Origin: Pontibacter pamirensis | GTDB lineage: Bacteria; Bacteroidota; Bacteroidia; Cytophagales; Hymenobacteraceae | DNA: 32,461 bases | Direction of reading: 5' to 3' | Assembly: GCF_010015475.1 (NCBI RefSeq) | Contig: NZ_SSNI01000053.1 | Location: forward strand, 1-32,461 | Shown: positions 1 to 7,498 of the stretch, piece after piece | Layout: every line of letters begins with the position of its first letter | Numbering within the stretch: position 1 is the first letter of the stretch | Notes under the pieces: generated by a model | What the model was told of the DNA's origin: nothing | Databases searched by the model: none | Seen by the model: the letters and a program-made list of their open reading frames with translations, nothing else | Program-made: the position numbers and the translations under genes

Positions 1-163
1 AATGTAGCTGCAGAAACATCCAACCGCTCAACCTCGAGGTGCTCCGCTCAACAAACCTGCTCTCCCTGGCTAACTTCTCCAGCTCCTCTTCCTTGAAAAA
101 GGACTGCAGCTGCTCGAGCAACTCCTCTTTGCCTTCTAATAATCCTTCTACACTTACCTCCAT
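1..163 (-). CDS. IS4-like transposase, N-terminal fragment (runs off window)
   Basis: The reading frame starts at the ATG at 163-161 and stays open for 54 codons to the window edge. The visible protein is acidic at first and then reads EEELEKLARESRFVERSTSR followed by a hydrophobic LSGWMFLQL stretch. This pattern (ELEKLARE-x-x-F-V-x-R, basic stretch, then a hydrophobic segment) is typical of the N-terminal domain of many IS4-family DDE transposases. The catalytic DDE residues would lie beyond the edge and cannot be seen. Assignment is by recalled similarity only. Confidence 0.6.
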   Translation of the reverse strand, partial: MEVSVEGLLEGKEELLEQLQSFFKEEELEKLARESRFVERSTSRLSGWMFLQLH

Positions 164-219
164 CCTGCAAAGCTACAGCTACTTATAGCTTTGCACAACT
201 CCTTAGCCTGACGGCTATG
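1..219 (-). mobile_element. End of an IS4-like insertion sequence (truncated by window edge)
   Basis: The segment holds the start of a transposase-like reading frame on the minus strand, about 55 bases of leader, and then the motif TTAGCCTGACGGCTATG near 203-219. Read on the minus strand this motif begins CATAGCCGTCAGGCTAA, which resembles the terminal inverted repeats I remember for some IS4-family elements. The exact end is uncertain because the other end lies outside the window, so neither a matching inverted repeat nor a target duplication can be checked. The neighbouring ABC ATPase gene ends only about 45 bases away. Confidence 0.5.
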
Positions 220-264
220 GTGAAAACACACAGCAAGGGCGTTTGTATTAGAATAGGAAAATTC

Positions 265-1176
265 TCAATTCATAACTACTGGAACTGGCTCTTCCTGCTC
301 ACGCAGCGCCGCCTCATGGATTTTGCTGAAGTATACATCCTCCAAATCCGGTGCTACGGCCTCAAACTCTGGACCGGGTTGCACATCAGAAAGCACGTGG
401 ATGATGGTTTGGCCGGCGAATAGCCGGGAGGAAATAACCTGGTGCTGCAGTTGGTGCTGTACCAGTTCGTCTTTGTTGATAAACTTGCGCCAGATGCGGC
501 CCCGAATGCCGTCGATGACCTGCAGCGGGTCGCCTTCTAAAAGCACCTCTCCTTTGTTAATAATAGCGAAGTTGCGGCACAGATCCGTTACGTCTTCCAC
601 AATGTGGGTGGAAAGAATTACGATGACGTTCTCTCCAATCTCGCTCAGCAAGTTATGGAAGCGGTTGCGCTCAGCAGGATCGAGGCCGGCGGTGGGCTCA
701 TCCACGATGATGATCTGCGGGTTGCCCAGCAAAGCTTGTGCAATGCCGAAGCGCTGCTTCATGCCGCCTGAGTAGCCTCCCAAGTTTTTCTTGCGCACAT
801 CATACAGGTTAGTTTGCTGGAGCAGGGCTTTTACAATCTCCTTGCGCTCGCTGGAGTTGCTGATGCCTTTGAGTACGGCAAAATGATCCAGCATCTCCTC
901 CGCGGATACCTTCGGGTATACTCCAAACTCCTGGGGCAGGTAACCCAGTACCTTGCGCATACTTTCTTTCTCGCGCAGCACGTCCATGTCGCCCAGCATA
1001 ATGCTACCCTGGTCTGCCTCCTGTAGTGTGGCGATGGTGCGCATCAGCGACGATTTACCGGCGCCGTTGGGGCCAAGCAGACCAAACATTCCTTTCGGAA
1101 TAACAAGATTGATATTCTTGAGAGCTTTGGTGCCGTTAGGGTATGTTTTCGAAAGACCCTGTATAACTAAATCCAT
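265..1176 (-). CDS. ABC transporter ATP-binding protein (ABC-2 type exporter ATPase)
   Basis: This 303-residue cytoplasmic ATPase should energise an ABC-type membrane exporter. Visible motifs are Walker A GPNGAGKS (35-42), Q-loop Gln82, signature YSGGMKQR (135-142), Walker B with D-loop IIIVDEPTAGLD (156-167) and the switch His191 in STH. Residues from about 215 form the accessory C-terminal region usual in ATPases paired with ABC-2 type permeases. The start at ATG 1176-1174 puts the nucleotide-binding fold at the very N-terminus, as expected. Genes of this type are normally followed by the permease, but here an IS end comes directly downstream (1-219), so no partner is visible. The substrate cannot be inferred. 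A perfect inverted repeat lies 20 bases upstream of the start. Confidence 0.9.
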   Translation of the reverse strand: MDLVIQGLSKTYPNGTKALKNINLVIPKGMFGLLGPNGAGKSSLMRTIATLQEADQGSIMLGDMDVLREKESMRKVLGYLPQEFGVYPKVSAEEMLDHFAVLKGISNSSERKEIVKALLQQTNLYDVRKKNLGGYSGGMKQRFGIAQALLGNPQIIIVDEPTAGLDPAERNRFHNLLSEIGENVIVILSTHIVEDVTDLCRNFAIINKGEVLLEGDPLQVIDGIRGRIWRKFINKDELVQHQLQHQVISSRLFAGQTIIHVLSDVQPGPEFEAVAPDLEDVYFSKIHEAALREQEEPVPVVMN

Positions 1177-1196
1177 AGCAGCGGGATATAAGGTGG

Positions 1197-1222
1197 AAAT
1201 GTTTAGGTTAAGATAAACATTT
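1197..1222. promoter_or_regulatory. Operator-like inverted repeat upstream of ABC ATPase gene
   Basis: AAATGTTTA (1197-1205) and TAAACATTT (1214-1222) are perfect 9-base inverted arms separated by 8 bases, ending 20 bases before the ABC ATPase start codon. The size and position suit a dimeric regulator site in the promoter or leader. There is no terminator-like T tract. The function is inferred from symmetry alone. Confidence 0.4.
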
Positions 1223-1332
1223 AATAGCCTATATTAATAATAAACTATACCAACAAAGGCCTTTTGTCGACAAACCCAGACTGACTGACGAGGGAAAGAA
1301 TTTACAGTAGCAGCAGGTGTGGCTGAGGAAAG

Positions 1333-1363
1333 TTGGTGACCTGCCGGAAGTCTGCTATTTTTG
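1333..1363 (+). promoter_or_regulatory. Bacteroidota-type promoter for the GtrA-family gene
   Basis: TTG at 1333-1335 and TATTTTTG at 1356-1363 (matching TAnnTTTG) are separated by 20 bases, which fits the Bacteroidota -33/-7 promoter. The predicted start of transcription is near 1370, about 54 bases before the start codon at 1424. Confidence 0.5.
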
Positions 1364-1423
1364 CAGCTTGTGTTGTAGTGCGCCTTGCTATCAGGCCTAA
1401 AATGAAGTGCAACACCAGGGTTA

Positions 1424-1819
1424 ATGACCGAAAGTATAGAAAACCTCTTTTTTAAGTTCTTCAAGTTCGGAGTAGTGGGCTTCTCTGGCCTGGTGCTGGA
1501 TTTTGGTATCACGTATGTTGCCAAAGAGCGGTTGCGGTGGAACAAGTATGTGGCCAACAGCCTGGGCTTCCTGGTTGCCAGTATCAGTAACTATTATCTT
1601 AACCGCATCTGGACGTTCCACAGCATTGACCCGGAGATAGGGTGGCAGTTCTCTAAGTTCCTGCTTGTGGCCCTGATAGGATTATTGCTCAACAACTTTA
1701 TCGTATACCTGCTGACGGATCGCGCCAAACTCAACTTCTACATCGCTAAGTTTGGCGCCGTCGTGATCGTTTTCTTCTGGAATTTCTCGGTTAATTATTT
1801 CTATACCTTCACAAGGTAA
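1424..1819 (+). CDS. GtrA-family polytopic membrane protein
   Basis: This 131-residue protein has the size and four-helix layout of the GtrA family. Hydrophobic segments lie at about 12-30, 43-60, 78-96 and 104-126. The family hallmarks GVVGFSGLVLDFGITY near the N-terminus, a central SNYYLNRIWTF segment and a C-terminal FWNFSVNYFYTF are clear. GtrA proteins are thought to help move polyprenyl-linked sugars across the cytoplasmic membrane for cell-surface polysaccharide modification. The gene converges on a membrane glycosyltransferase gene with only 5 bases between the stop codons, so the two may act on the same lipid-linked sugar. That link is inferred. There is no other flippase or bactoprenol glucosyltransferase gene nearby. 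Confidence 0.88.
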   Translation: MTESIENLFFKFFKFGVVGFSGLVLDFGITYVAKERLRWNKYVANSLGFLVASISNYYLNRIWTFHSIDPEIGWQFSKFLLVALIGLLLNNFIVYLLTDRAKLNFYIAKFGAVVIVFFWNFSVNYFYTFTR

Positions 1820-1824
1820 GTCTG

Positions 1825-3459
1825 CTACGGCAGTATCTCATAAATCTGCACGTGCTCATCTTTGTGCACGCGCGGATTCAGCAGGTGTAGCAACTGGTCG
1901 TAGAGTGAAGGAGTAATGGTGTGCTCCAGCTTCAGGTTCGGGAATAAACTGTGGAGCCGTGCCATGCGCTCGTCCAGGTCATCGGTTCCCACCACCACCA
2001 CGTAATCAGGCTTATAGGCTGAAGCATTCACCTCCTGCTGCAGTTCCTGAGGGGTTTTGTCTTCGTTGAGCGTATAGGCCATCACAAAGTCGGGAGGCAG
2101 CTGCTTTTGCCCCTGCAGGTACTCCTGCCATACCAGGTGAATATCCTCTATGTATTTATCATACTCGGCGCTCATGCGGCCCAGGTAAAAGAGGGGAGGT
2201 GCTTTAACGCTATGGTTCCCGAATTCCAGCACAACGCCGTCCAGGTCCGGCTTTTCCGACAGGTACACCAGTGGGGCTACCCGACTCTTTTTAGTGTAGG
2301 TAAAGGCCATACCCACCGTTGCCAGTATGTTCAGCGCCCAGAAAAAGCCCCAACTCCACGCCAGCAGTTTGCGGCGTCGGCGCCAGAACGAGGACGTCTG
2401 CACGAACTGCTGCCACCCGATAACGCCCAGTATCATGATCAGTGGAAACAGGGGCAGAATGAAGCGCTCCTGCTTATTCGGGAAAAGAGAGTGCGCCACA
2501 AAAAACAGCAGGCCTGCCCAGAAGAGCTTCGGCGCCAGCCTGGCGGTGCGGGCATATCCCAGCACCAGGAACACACTTACCGGGGGCACCAGAAAGCCGA
2601 GTACGGTCAAAGCAAAACGGTACACAGGGCCTGTGCTGAAGTTGTCTGCATTTTCCGAATTATAAAGAAAGTAGGCTACTACAGAGTGGAAGGGATAGTC
2701 AAAAAAGATGATATCAATTATACCCTGCACAAGGAAGGCAACCACGGCAAAACCCAGCAACAGGGCCACTGCCTCGCGCCACTGGCGGCGGTAGAGCAGC
2801 ACCAGGCCCGCACCAGCTCCGAACAGCACAGTATGGTAACGTATGGTAAAGGCCAGCGCAAACAATGCACCTGCCCAGAAATATGGCATTATCTTTTTCC
2901 GTTCAGCCTGGTCCTGCTTCACCATCAGGTAAAAGGCTGCCAGGTATGGCGGGATGCACACCATCTCTACCAGGTTGCGCACGCTCATAAACGGCATAAA
3001 CCATATGATTGCCAGCATGAGCCCCACAAGCCTTGCGTTCATTTTGTTCGAGAGCCGCTCTGTGATTTTATAGCCGAAGTATACTACCAGCAGGGAGTAC
3101 AACCCATGCAGCACCCGCACAACCGTCATCTTCACCTCCGGGCTGAAAATGCCCATCGCTTCCAGCACATAGAAGATACCATAGTGAATGAGCACGTAGA
3201 GCATGCTGTGGCGTGGCGGCATCGGCTCGTTCAGCCATACCGGCAGCCCGTCGAGCCAGCCCTGCGCCACCAGTATCACGTCGAAATGGTCGTCGCTAAA
3301 GGCAAAGCCTTTTGAATAAAAAGCAGCCACCATGCGTATCAGCAGGGCAAGCAGCATGATAAAAGACAGCGGAACGAGGTAGCGGTGTGTTCCCTGCCCC
3401 GGAAGCGAAGCTTCAGCTGCGGGGTTAGTATTGGCAGTTGTTTTCGTAGGACCTGGCAT
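1825..3459 (-). CDS. Polytopic membrane glycosyltransferase, GT22/GT39-like (GT-C fold)
   Basis: With the ATG at 3459-3457 the protein has 544 residues and about ten hydrophobic segments. The N-terminal half carries an acidic motif after the first membrane helix (SDDHFD, residues about 55-60), as in GT-C enzymes that use dolichyl- or polyprenyl-phosphate sugars. NKQERFILPLFP (about 328-339) resembles the HKExRF motif of Alg9/PIG-B mannosyltransferases (GT22). The soluble C-terminal ~150 residues are likely periplasmic. An in-frame GTG at 3480-3478 would add seven residues, but it overlaps a good -7 promoter box (3480-3487), so I prefer the internal ATG. Donor and acceptor are unknown; mannose is only suggested by the GT22 resemblance. 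It converges with the GtrA gene. Confidence 0.75.
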   Translation of the reverse strand: MPGPTKTTANTNPAAEASLPGQGTHRYLVPLSFIMLLALLIRMVAAFYSKGFAFSDDHFDVILVAQGWLDGLPVWLNEPMPPRHSMLYVLIHYGIFYVLEAMGIFSPEVKMTVVRVLHGLYSLLVVYFGYKITERLSNKMNARLVGLMLAIIWFMPFMSVRNLVEMVCIPPYLAAFYLMVKQDQAERKKIMPYFWAGALFALAFTIRYHTVLFGAGAGLVLLYRRQWREAVALLLGFAVVAFLVQGIIDIIFFDYPFHSVVAYFLYNSENADNFSTGPVYRFALTVLGFLVPPVSVFLVLGYARTARLAPKLFWAGLLFFVAHSLFPNKQERFILPLFPLIMILGVIGWQQFVQTSSFWRRRRKLLAWSWGFFWALNILATVGMAFTYTKKSRVAPLVYLSEKPDLDGVVLEFGNHSVKAPPLFYLGRMSAEYDKYIEDIHLVWQEYLQGQKQLPPDFVMAYTLNEDKTPQELQQEVNASAYKPDYVVVVGTDDLDERMARLHSLFPNLKLEHTITPSLYDQLLHLLNPRVHKDEHVQIYEILP

Positions 3460-3479
3460 GTGGCTAGCGTAGTATGGCA

Positions 3480-3487
3480 CAAATTTA
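3480..3487 (-). promoter_or_regulatory. -7 promoter box upstream of the membrane glycosyltransferase gene
   Basis: On the minus strand the sequence is TAAATTTG, an exact match to TAnnTTTG. Transcription would begin near 3473 and the ATG at 3459 would follow after a short leader. The -33 element is not clear. Confidence 0.35.
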
Positions 3488-3542
3488 AGGGGAATTAAAA
3501 AGAATTGGTGTTAACTTCGTCTTTTTAATCTGAAAAAGAGAA

Positions 3543-4442
3543 ATGATGTACGCTGTGAAAAAGCCAGGAAAGCGGCGGCTACAGTTTGTGCCTAAATTAG
3601 TTTTGCTGCTGGCTGTGCTGGGGGTACTTGTTTATATGGGGCTTAGCTTTTACTATGCCTCCAAACACAAAGGCGCTGACGTGCTGCTGCTGGGGCATGC
3701 AGGCTCTGGTTTCTTCTCACCGCTTAATCCTTTCAATCCTTTGCCGCCTAACAGCAGGGCCTCTATCATGAAGGCAATGGAAAATGGTGCAGACGGCCTT
3801 GAGGTAGACGTGCAACTGAGCAAAGATGGGGTTCCTGTCTTGTACCATGATGTAACACTGGCCTCGATGACCGTGTGGCCCCAGCCGGATACTATTGATA
3901 ACCTGCTCGCCTCGCAGGTAGTAGGGCTGGCCTATAAAGGAGGTTTTCCGTATGACCTGTTTCACGACGAGAAAATTATTGCGTTTGAAGAGCTGCTCCA
4001 ACTGTTCAGCACCTATCCTGAACAGCCGTACCTGCACATTGACCTGCGCAACCAAGATGCCTCCCGCCACGCATACTATGCTCAAACGCTGATGGACATG
4101 CTGCGCAAGTATAATTACCCACTGCAGAAACTGGCTTTTATCTCTCCGAATGCTGATTTTCTGGATGCCTTCCGGGAAGTGGAGCCGGAGGCTGTGCTGG
4201 TGATAGACACGGGCGGCAATTATGAGCAGGCGATGCAGACCATACTGGCCCGTAGCTTTCAGGGCATTTGCGCCAACGGCAGAAACATTAGTCCGGAGCA
4301 GGTGCAGCAGGCAAAGCAGGAAGGGCTGCTGGTGGTGCTTTTTGGAGGCAAGTCAAACGCCCGCATTTCTAAAATGATTGCCATGGAGCCCGATGCTATT
4401 CAGGTGGATGATGTGGCAGCCATGCGCAGGATGCTTGAATAA
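3543..4442 (+). CDS. Membrane-anchored glycerophosphodiester phosphodiesterase-family protein
   Basis: This 299-residue protein has an N-terminal transmembrane anchor (about 17-39) after a basic start, which places the catalytic barrel outside the cytoplasmic membrane. The GDPD fold is shown by GHAGSG (51-56), PNSRASIMKAMENGADGLEV (69-88), DVQLSKDGVPVLYHD (89-103) and LHIDLR near 170. Expected catalytic or metal residues His52, Glu87, Asp89 and His102 are present. The usual HRG motif reads HAG here, so the Arg after the first catalytic His is replaced by Ala53. This may mark a subfamily with altered substrate choice. The family hydrolyses glycerophosphodiesters to an alcohol and glycerol 3-phosphate; the real substrate is unknown. 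A second ATG directly follows the first, so the start could shift by one codon. Confidence 0.85.
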   Translation: MMYAVKKPGKRRLQFVPKLVLLLAVLGVLVYMGLSFYYASKHKGADVLLLGHAGSGFFSPLNPFNPLPPNSRASIMKAMENGADGLEVDVQLSKDGVPVLYHDVTLASMTVWPQPDTIDNLLASQVVGLAYKGGFPYDLFHDEKIIAFEELLQLFSTYPEQPYLHIDLRNQDASRHAYYAQTLMDMLRKYNYPLQKLAFISPNADFLDAFREVEPEAVLVIDTGGNYEQAMQTILARSFQGICANGRNISPEQVQQAKQEGLLVVLFGGKSNARISKMIAMEPDAIQVDDVAAMRRMLE

Positions 4443-4475
4443 CATCTTTCCGATTCATAGAAGTTTACAAATTTG

Positions 4476-4483
4476 TACATTTG
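4476..4483 (+). promoter_or_regulatory. -7 promoter box for aspS
   Basis: TACATTTG matches TAnnTTTG exactly and lies 22 bases before the chosen aspS ATG at 4506. It overlaps an upstream in-frame ATG at 4473, which argues against that earlier start. No convincing -33 TTTG was found. Confidence 0.4.
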
Positions 4484-4505
4484 CACGAACACATTTATTA
4501 AAACT

Positions 4506-6266
4506 ATGCTCAGAACACATACTTGCGGCGAGCTCCGCCCTTACAACATAAACGAAGAGGTTATACTGACAGGCTGGGTACAGCGCCTGCGCGACAAAGG
4601 TGGTATGGTGTGGGTGGATCTCCGCGACCGCTACGGCATCACACAACTCTCTTTTGAAGAAGGTATTACGCTGCCGGAAATAATTGAGCAGGCCCGTAAT
4701 TTAGGCCGGGAGTATGTGGTAAGGGCGACAGGAAAGGTGATTGAGCGCTTTTCCAAAAACGATAAAATACCCACTGGTGGCATAGAAGTGAAGGTGACAA
4801 AGCTGGAAGTGCTGAATCCCTCTAAACTGCCTCCGTTCATGATTGAGGACGAGACAGATGGCGGCGATGACCTGCGCATGAAGTACCGTTACCTCGACCT
4901 GCGCCGCACACCGGTGCGCCGCAACCTGGAGCTGCGCCACCGCATGATGCGCGAAGCCCGCAATTACTTAGACAGCCATTATTTTATCGAGGTGGAGACA
5001 CCGGTGCTGATAAAATCGACGCCGGAAGGTGCCCGCGACTTTGTGGTGCCGAGCCGCATGAACCCGGGCGAGTTTTACGCCCTGCCACAGTCGCCGCAGA
5101 CGTTCAAGCAGCTGCTGATGGTGTCTGGCTTCGACAAGTATTTCCAGATAGTGAAGTGCTTCCGCGATGAGGACCTTCGCGCAGACCGCCAGCCTGAGTT
5201 CACCCAGATAGACTGCGAGATGTCCTTCGTGACGCAGGAAGACATCCTGAATACATTCGAGGGCTTCATTAAGCATATGTTCGCCGCGGTAAAAGGCATC
5301 CATATCGACAAACTGCCGCGCATGACGTACGCCGATGCCATGAAGTTCTATGGCTCCGATAAGCCGGACACGCGCTTCGACATGCGCTTTGTAGAGCTGA
5401 ACGCGCTTGCCCAACAAAAAGGCTTTCCTGTGTTTGACAGTGCGGAATTAGTAGTGGGCATCAACGCAAAAGGCGCCGCCAGCTATACCCGTAAGCAGCT
5501 CGACGAACTAACAGATTTTGTGAAGCGCCCACAGATTGGCGCCACAGGTTTGGTATATGCCCGCGTAAACGAGGACGGCAGTATCAAGTCGTCCGTAGAT
5601 AAATTCTTTACACCAGAAGACCTGGCGGCATGGGGTGCTGCCTTTGATGCACAGCCAGGCGACCTGTTACTGATTTTAGCAGGCGAAACATTCAAAACCC
5701 AGAAGGCGCTGAACGAGCTTCGCCTGGAGATGGGGGAGCGCCTTGGCCTGCGCGACAAGAACGTGTTCTCACCGCTTTGGGTAGTGGACTTTCCGCTGCT
5801 GGAGTGGGACGAGGAGACGCAGCGCTACCACGCCATGCACCACCCGTTTACCTCGCCGAAGCCGGAAGACCTCCAACTGATCAACTATCGTCCGGGTGAC
5901 ATTCGTGCCAACGCCTATGATATGGTGATTAACGGCGTGGAAGTAGGGGGCGGTTCTATCCGTATCCATGACCGCAGGCTGCAGGAGCAAATGTTCGGCC
6001 TGCTGGGCTTTTCTGCCGCAGAGGCAGAGGCGCAGTTTGGCTTCCTAATGAATGCTTTTGAGTATGGTGCGCCGCCGCACGGTGGTATTGCCTTCGGCTT
6101 CGACAGGCTTTGCTCTTTATTCGGTGGTTCAGACTCTATCCGTGACTACATTGCCTTCCCGAAAAACAACTCGGGCCGCGATGTGATGATAGATGCCCCG
6201 TCGCCGATTTCGGACCAGCAGTTAGATGAGCTGCATATCCGGATGAAAAATCTCCCTAAAAGTTAA
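4506..6266 (+). CDS. aspS: Aspartate--tRNA ligase
   Basis: This cytoplasmic class II aminoacyl-tRNA synthetase attaches aspartate to tRNA. From the ATG at 4506 the protein has 586 residues, the usual bacterial length. The order is an N-terminal OB-fold anticodon-binding domain (about 1-105), then the catalytic core with motif 2 FRDEDLRADRQPEFTQ (219-234), a bacterial-type GAD insertion domain (about 285-410), and motif 3 GIAFGFDRL (527-535). The start MLRTHTCGELR matches the family; an upstream in-frame ATG at 4473 would add an unlikely 11-residue tail and overlaps the promoter box. A strong hairpin terminator follows at 6326. The gene appears to be a single transcription unit. Confidence 0.97.
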   Translation: MLRTHTCGELRPYNINEEVILTGWVQRLRDKGGMVWVDLRDRYGITQLSFEEGITLPEIIEQARNLGREYVVRATGKVIERFSKNDKIPTGGIEVKVTKLEVLNPSKLPPFMIEDETDGGDDLRMKYRYLDLRRTPVRRNLELRHRMMREARNYLDSHYFIEVETPVLIKSTPEGARDFVVPSRMNPGEFYALPQSPQTFKQLLMVSGFDKYFQIVKCFRDEDLRADRQPEFTQIDCEMSFVTQEDILNTFEGFIKHMFAAVKGIHIDKLPRMTYADAMKFYGSDKPDTRFDMRFVELNALAQQKGFPVFDSAELVVGINAKGAASYTRKQLDELTDFVKRPQIGATGLVYARVNEDGSIKSSVDKFFTPEDLAAWGAAFDAQPGDLLLILAGETFKTQKALNELRLEMGERLGLRDKNVFSPLWVVDFPLLEWDEETQRYHAMHHPFTSPKPEDLQLINYRPGDIRANAYDMVINGVEVGGGSIRIHDRRLQEQMFGLLGFSAAEAEAQFGFLMNAFEYGAPPHGGIAFGFDRLCSLFGGSDSIRDYIAFPKNNSGRDVMIDAPSPISDQQLDELHIRMKNLPKS

Positions 6267-6325
6267 GTAGCTGCGTGTGCAGGTCGTTAAGGCTGCCTGC
6301 TCATAGCCTATACAAATTTTAAGAA

Positions 6326-6371
6326 ACCCACCCTTAAACTATCCCTGGAGGAATTAGGGGTGGGTATTTTT
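6326..6371 (+). terminator. Intrinsic terminator after aspS
   Basis: ACCCACCCTTAA (6326-6337) pairs with TTAGGGGTGGGT (6354-6365) with one mismatch across a 16-base loop, and ATTTTT follows directly. It lies 60 bases after the aspS stop codon. Confidence 0.75.
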
Positions 6372-6417
6372 CAACATCGTAAGCAAGTCATTATCTAATT
6401 ATTTCTTATCAAAACAA

Positions 6418-6966
6418 GTGAAGGTAGCAGCGAAGGAGTATGTGTTAAAGACGGGTGAGAAAGTGTTAATCCGGGAGGGTATGGTAACCGATTCTGAGGC
6501 GTTGATGGAAACCGTGCGGGAGTATGTCGTCACGAGCAGGTATTTGATTGTGGCTCCCAATGAGTTGGAGAATACGGTGGCTGATGAAGAAAAGTGGATA
6601 AGAGAACTGCGGCAGAACCCAAACAGCTTGCTGCTGCTAGCCTTGCACAAAGGGCAGGTAATTGGCAACCTCGACTTAACCGGCAGCGGAGAGGAGTATG
6701 AGGACCAGTCAGGGTTGATTACCATGGGCATTCTGCAGGAGTATCAGAACAAGGGTCTGGGCTCTATTATGTTGCGTGAGGCACTAGCTTGGGCCCGGCA
6801 GAACCACCAGTTGCAGGTGCTTTGCCTGCAGGTAAAAAGAGCCAATAAAAGCGCTGTGCGGCTATATCAGAAAGCTGGCTTTCAGGTGGAAGGCAAGCAG
6901 CCGGATCTAGCTCCCGAAGAACAGGTAGATTACAGCGAAAGTATCATCATGACCCTGAATTTGTAA
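6418..6966 (+). CDS. GNAT-family N-acetyltransferase
   Basis: The predicted 182-residue protein has the GNAT fold. A conserved strand GLITMGIL (99-106) is followed by the acetyl-CoA pyrophosphate-binding motif QNKGLGS (110-116, the Q/RxxGxG form), then by helix and strand segments ending in NKSAVRLYQKAGFQVEG, the family's C-terminal signature. The acceptor is unknown; the pattern resembles the RimI/RimL-like acetyltransferases that act on protein N-termini or small amines. The start is a GTG at 6418, which gives a full first strand; no in-frame ATG gives a complete fold. The gene sits alone between the aspS terminator and a long non-coding gap. Confidence 0.85.
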   Translation: MKVAAKEYVLKTGEKVLIREGMVTDSEALMETVREYVVTSRYLIVAPNELENTVADEEKWIRELRQNPNSLLLLALHKGQVIGNLDLTGSGEEYEDQSGLITMGILQEYQNKGLGSIMLREALAWARQNHQLQVLCLQVKRANKSAVRLYQKAGFQVEGKQPDLAPEEQVDYSESIIMTLNL

Positions 6967-7498
6967 CGAAGCAACATGTGCTTTTGTAATGAAGTGGCAT
7001 ACGTAGCAAGCATCATGATTTAAGATATGGCACTTATCTGCTTCATTTATTTGATATAGTCTGAAGAAGATTGTTGATGCTACACTGAATTTCTCCAGGT
7101 CGTCCCGCCGGGGCTGTTGTAGACGTTAGTTAAATATGAAAACCTGCACCACTTATTGGCTGCAGGTTTTTTTTGCGCCAGCTTTCAAAAATACAGGCGT
7201 AATAAGAAAAGCCTTGTTCCAATGCGCTTTCTCTCAAACGGGAATGGGTGCTTATTTGAGTTGAGAGTCGAACTTTTGATGAAGCATCAGTTACTATTAG
7301 GTTTAGAAAATTAAATGGATGTTAGAGGCTGGCATACGCTAAGGCTGGTAGGAAATAACATATAATCCATTGCACTTCACACTGTAAATGTGTATCATAG
7401 CAGTAGCAAGTGGCAGGTTTGATTGTGGAGGCGGTGATGTGTAAAGCCATGGCACCTGGTAATGGTCACTCTTTTAACCCCTGATTCGCACCCTTAAA
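6967..7498. other. 532-base intergenic gap with a terminator-like hairpin and no visible gene
   Basis: No convincing reading frame or tRNA is seen on either strand. A terminator-like hairpin lies at 7141-7174. Further on, CTCTCAA (7231-7237) can pair with TTGAGAG (7261-7267), and the overlapping CTCAAA (7233-7238) can instead pair with TTTGAG (7255-7260), so two mutually exclusive stems are possible. The last ~120 bases should hold the promoter for the GMC operon, but I could not find a clear -33/-7 pair. Confidence 0.4.
7141..7174 (+). terminator. Strong intrinsic terminator in the intergenic gap
   Basis: AACCTGCA (7141-7148) pairs perfectly with TGCAGGTT (7161-7168), followed by an unbroken T run to 7174. 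It is 175 bases beyond the acetyltransferase stop. It may end that transcript or an unannotated small RNA lying between. Confidence 0.7.

Noticed and set aside
2107..3315. 402-codon open frame on the plus strand
   Set aside because: It lies fully antisense to the membrane glycosyltransferase; its protein is rich in His, Gln and Arg without any domain, as expected for a shadow of a hydrophobic gene.
7060..7140. Possible tRNA in the gap before the GMC operon
   Set aside because: No cloverleaf, TTC loop or CCA-like end can be drawn; the only strong stem is the terminator at 7141-7174.
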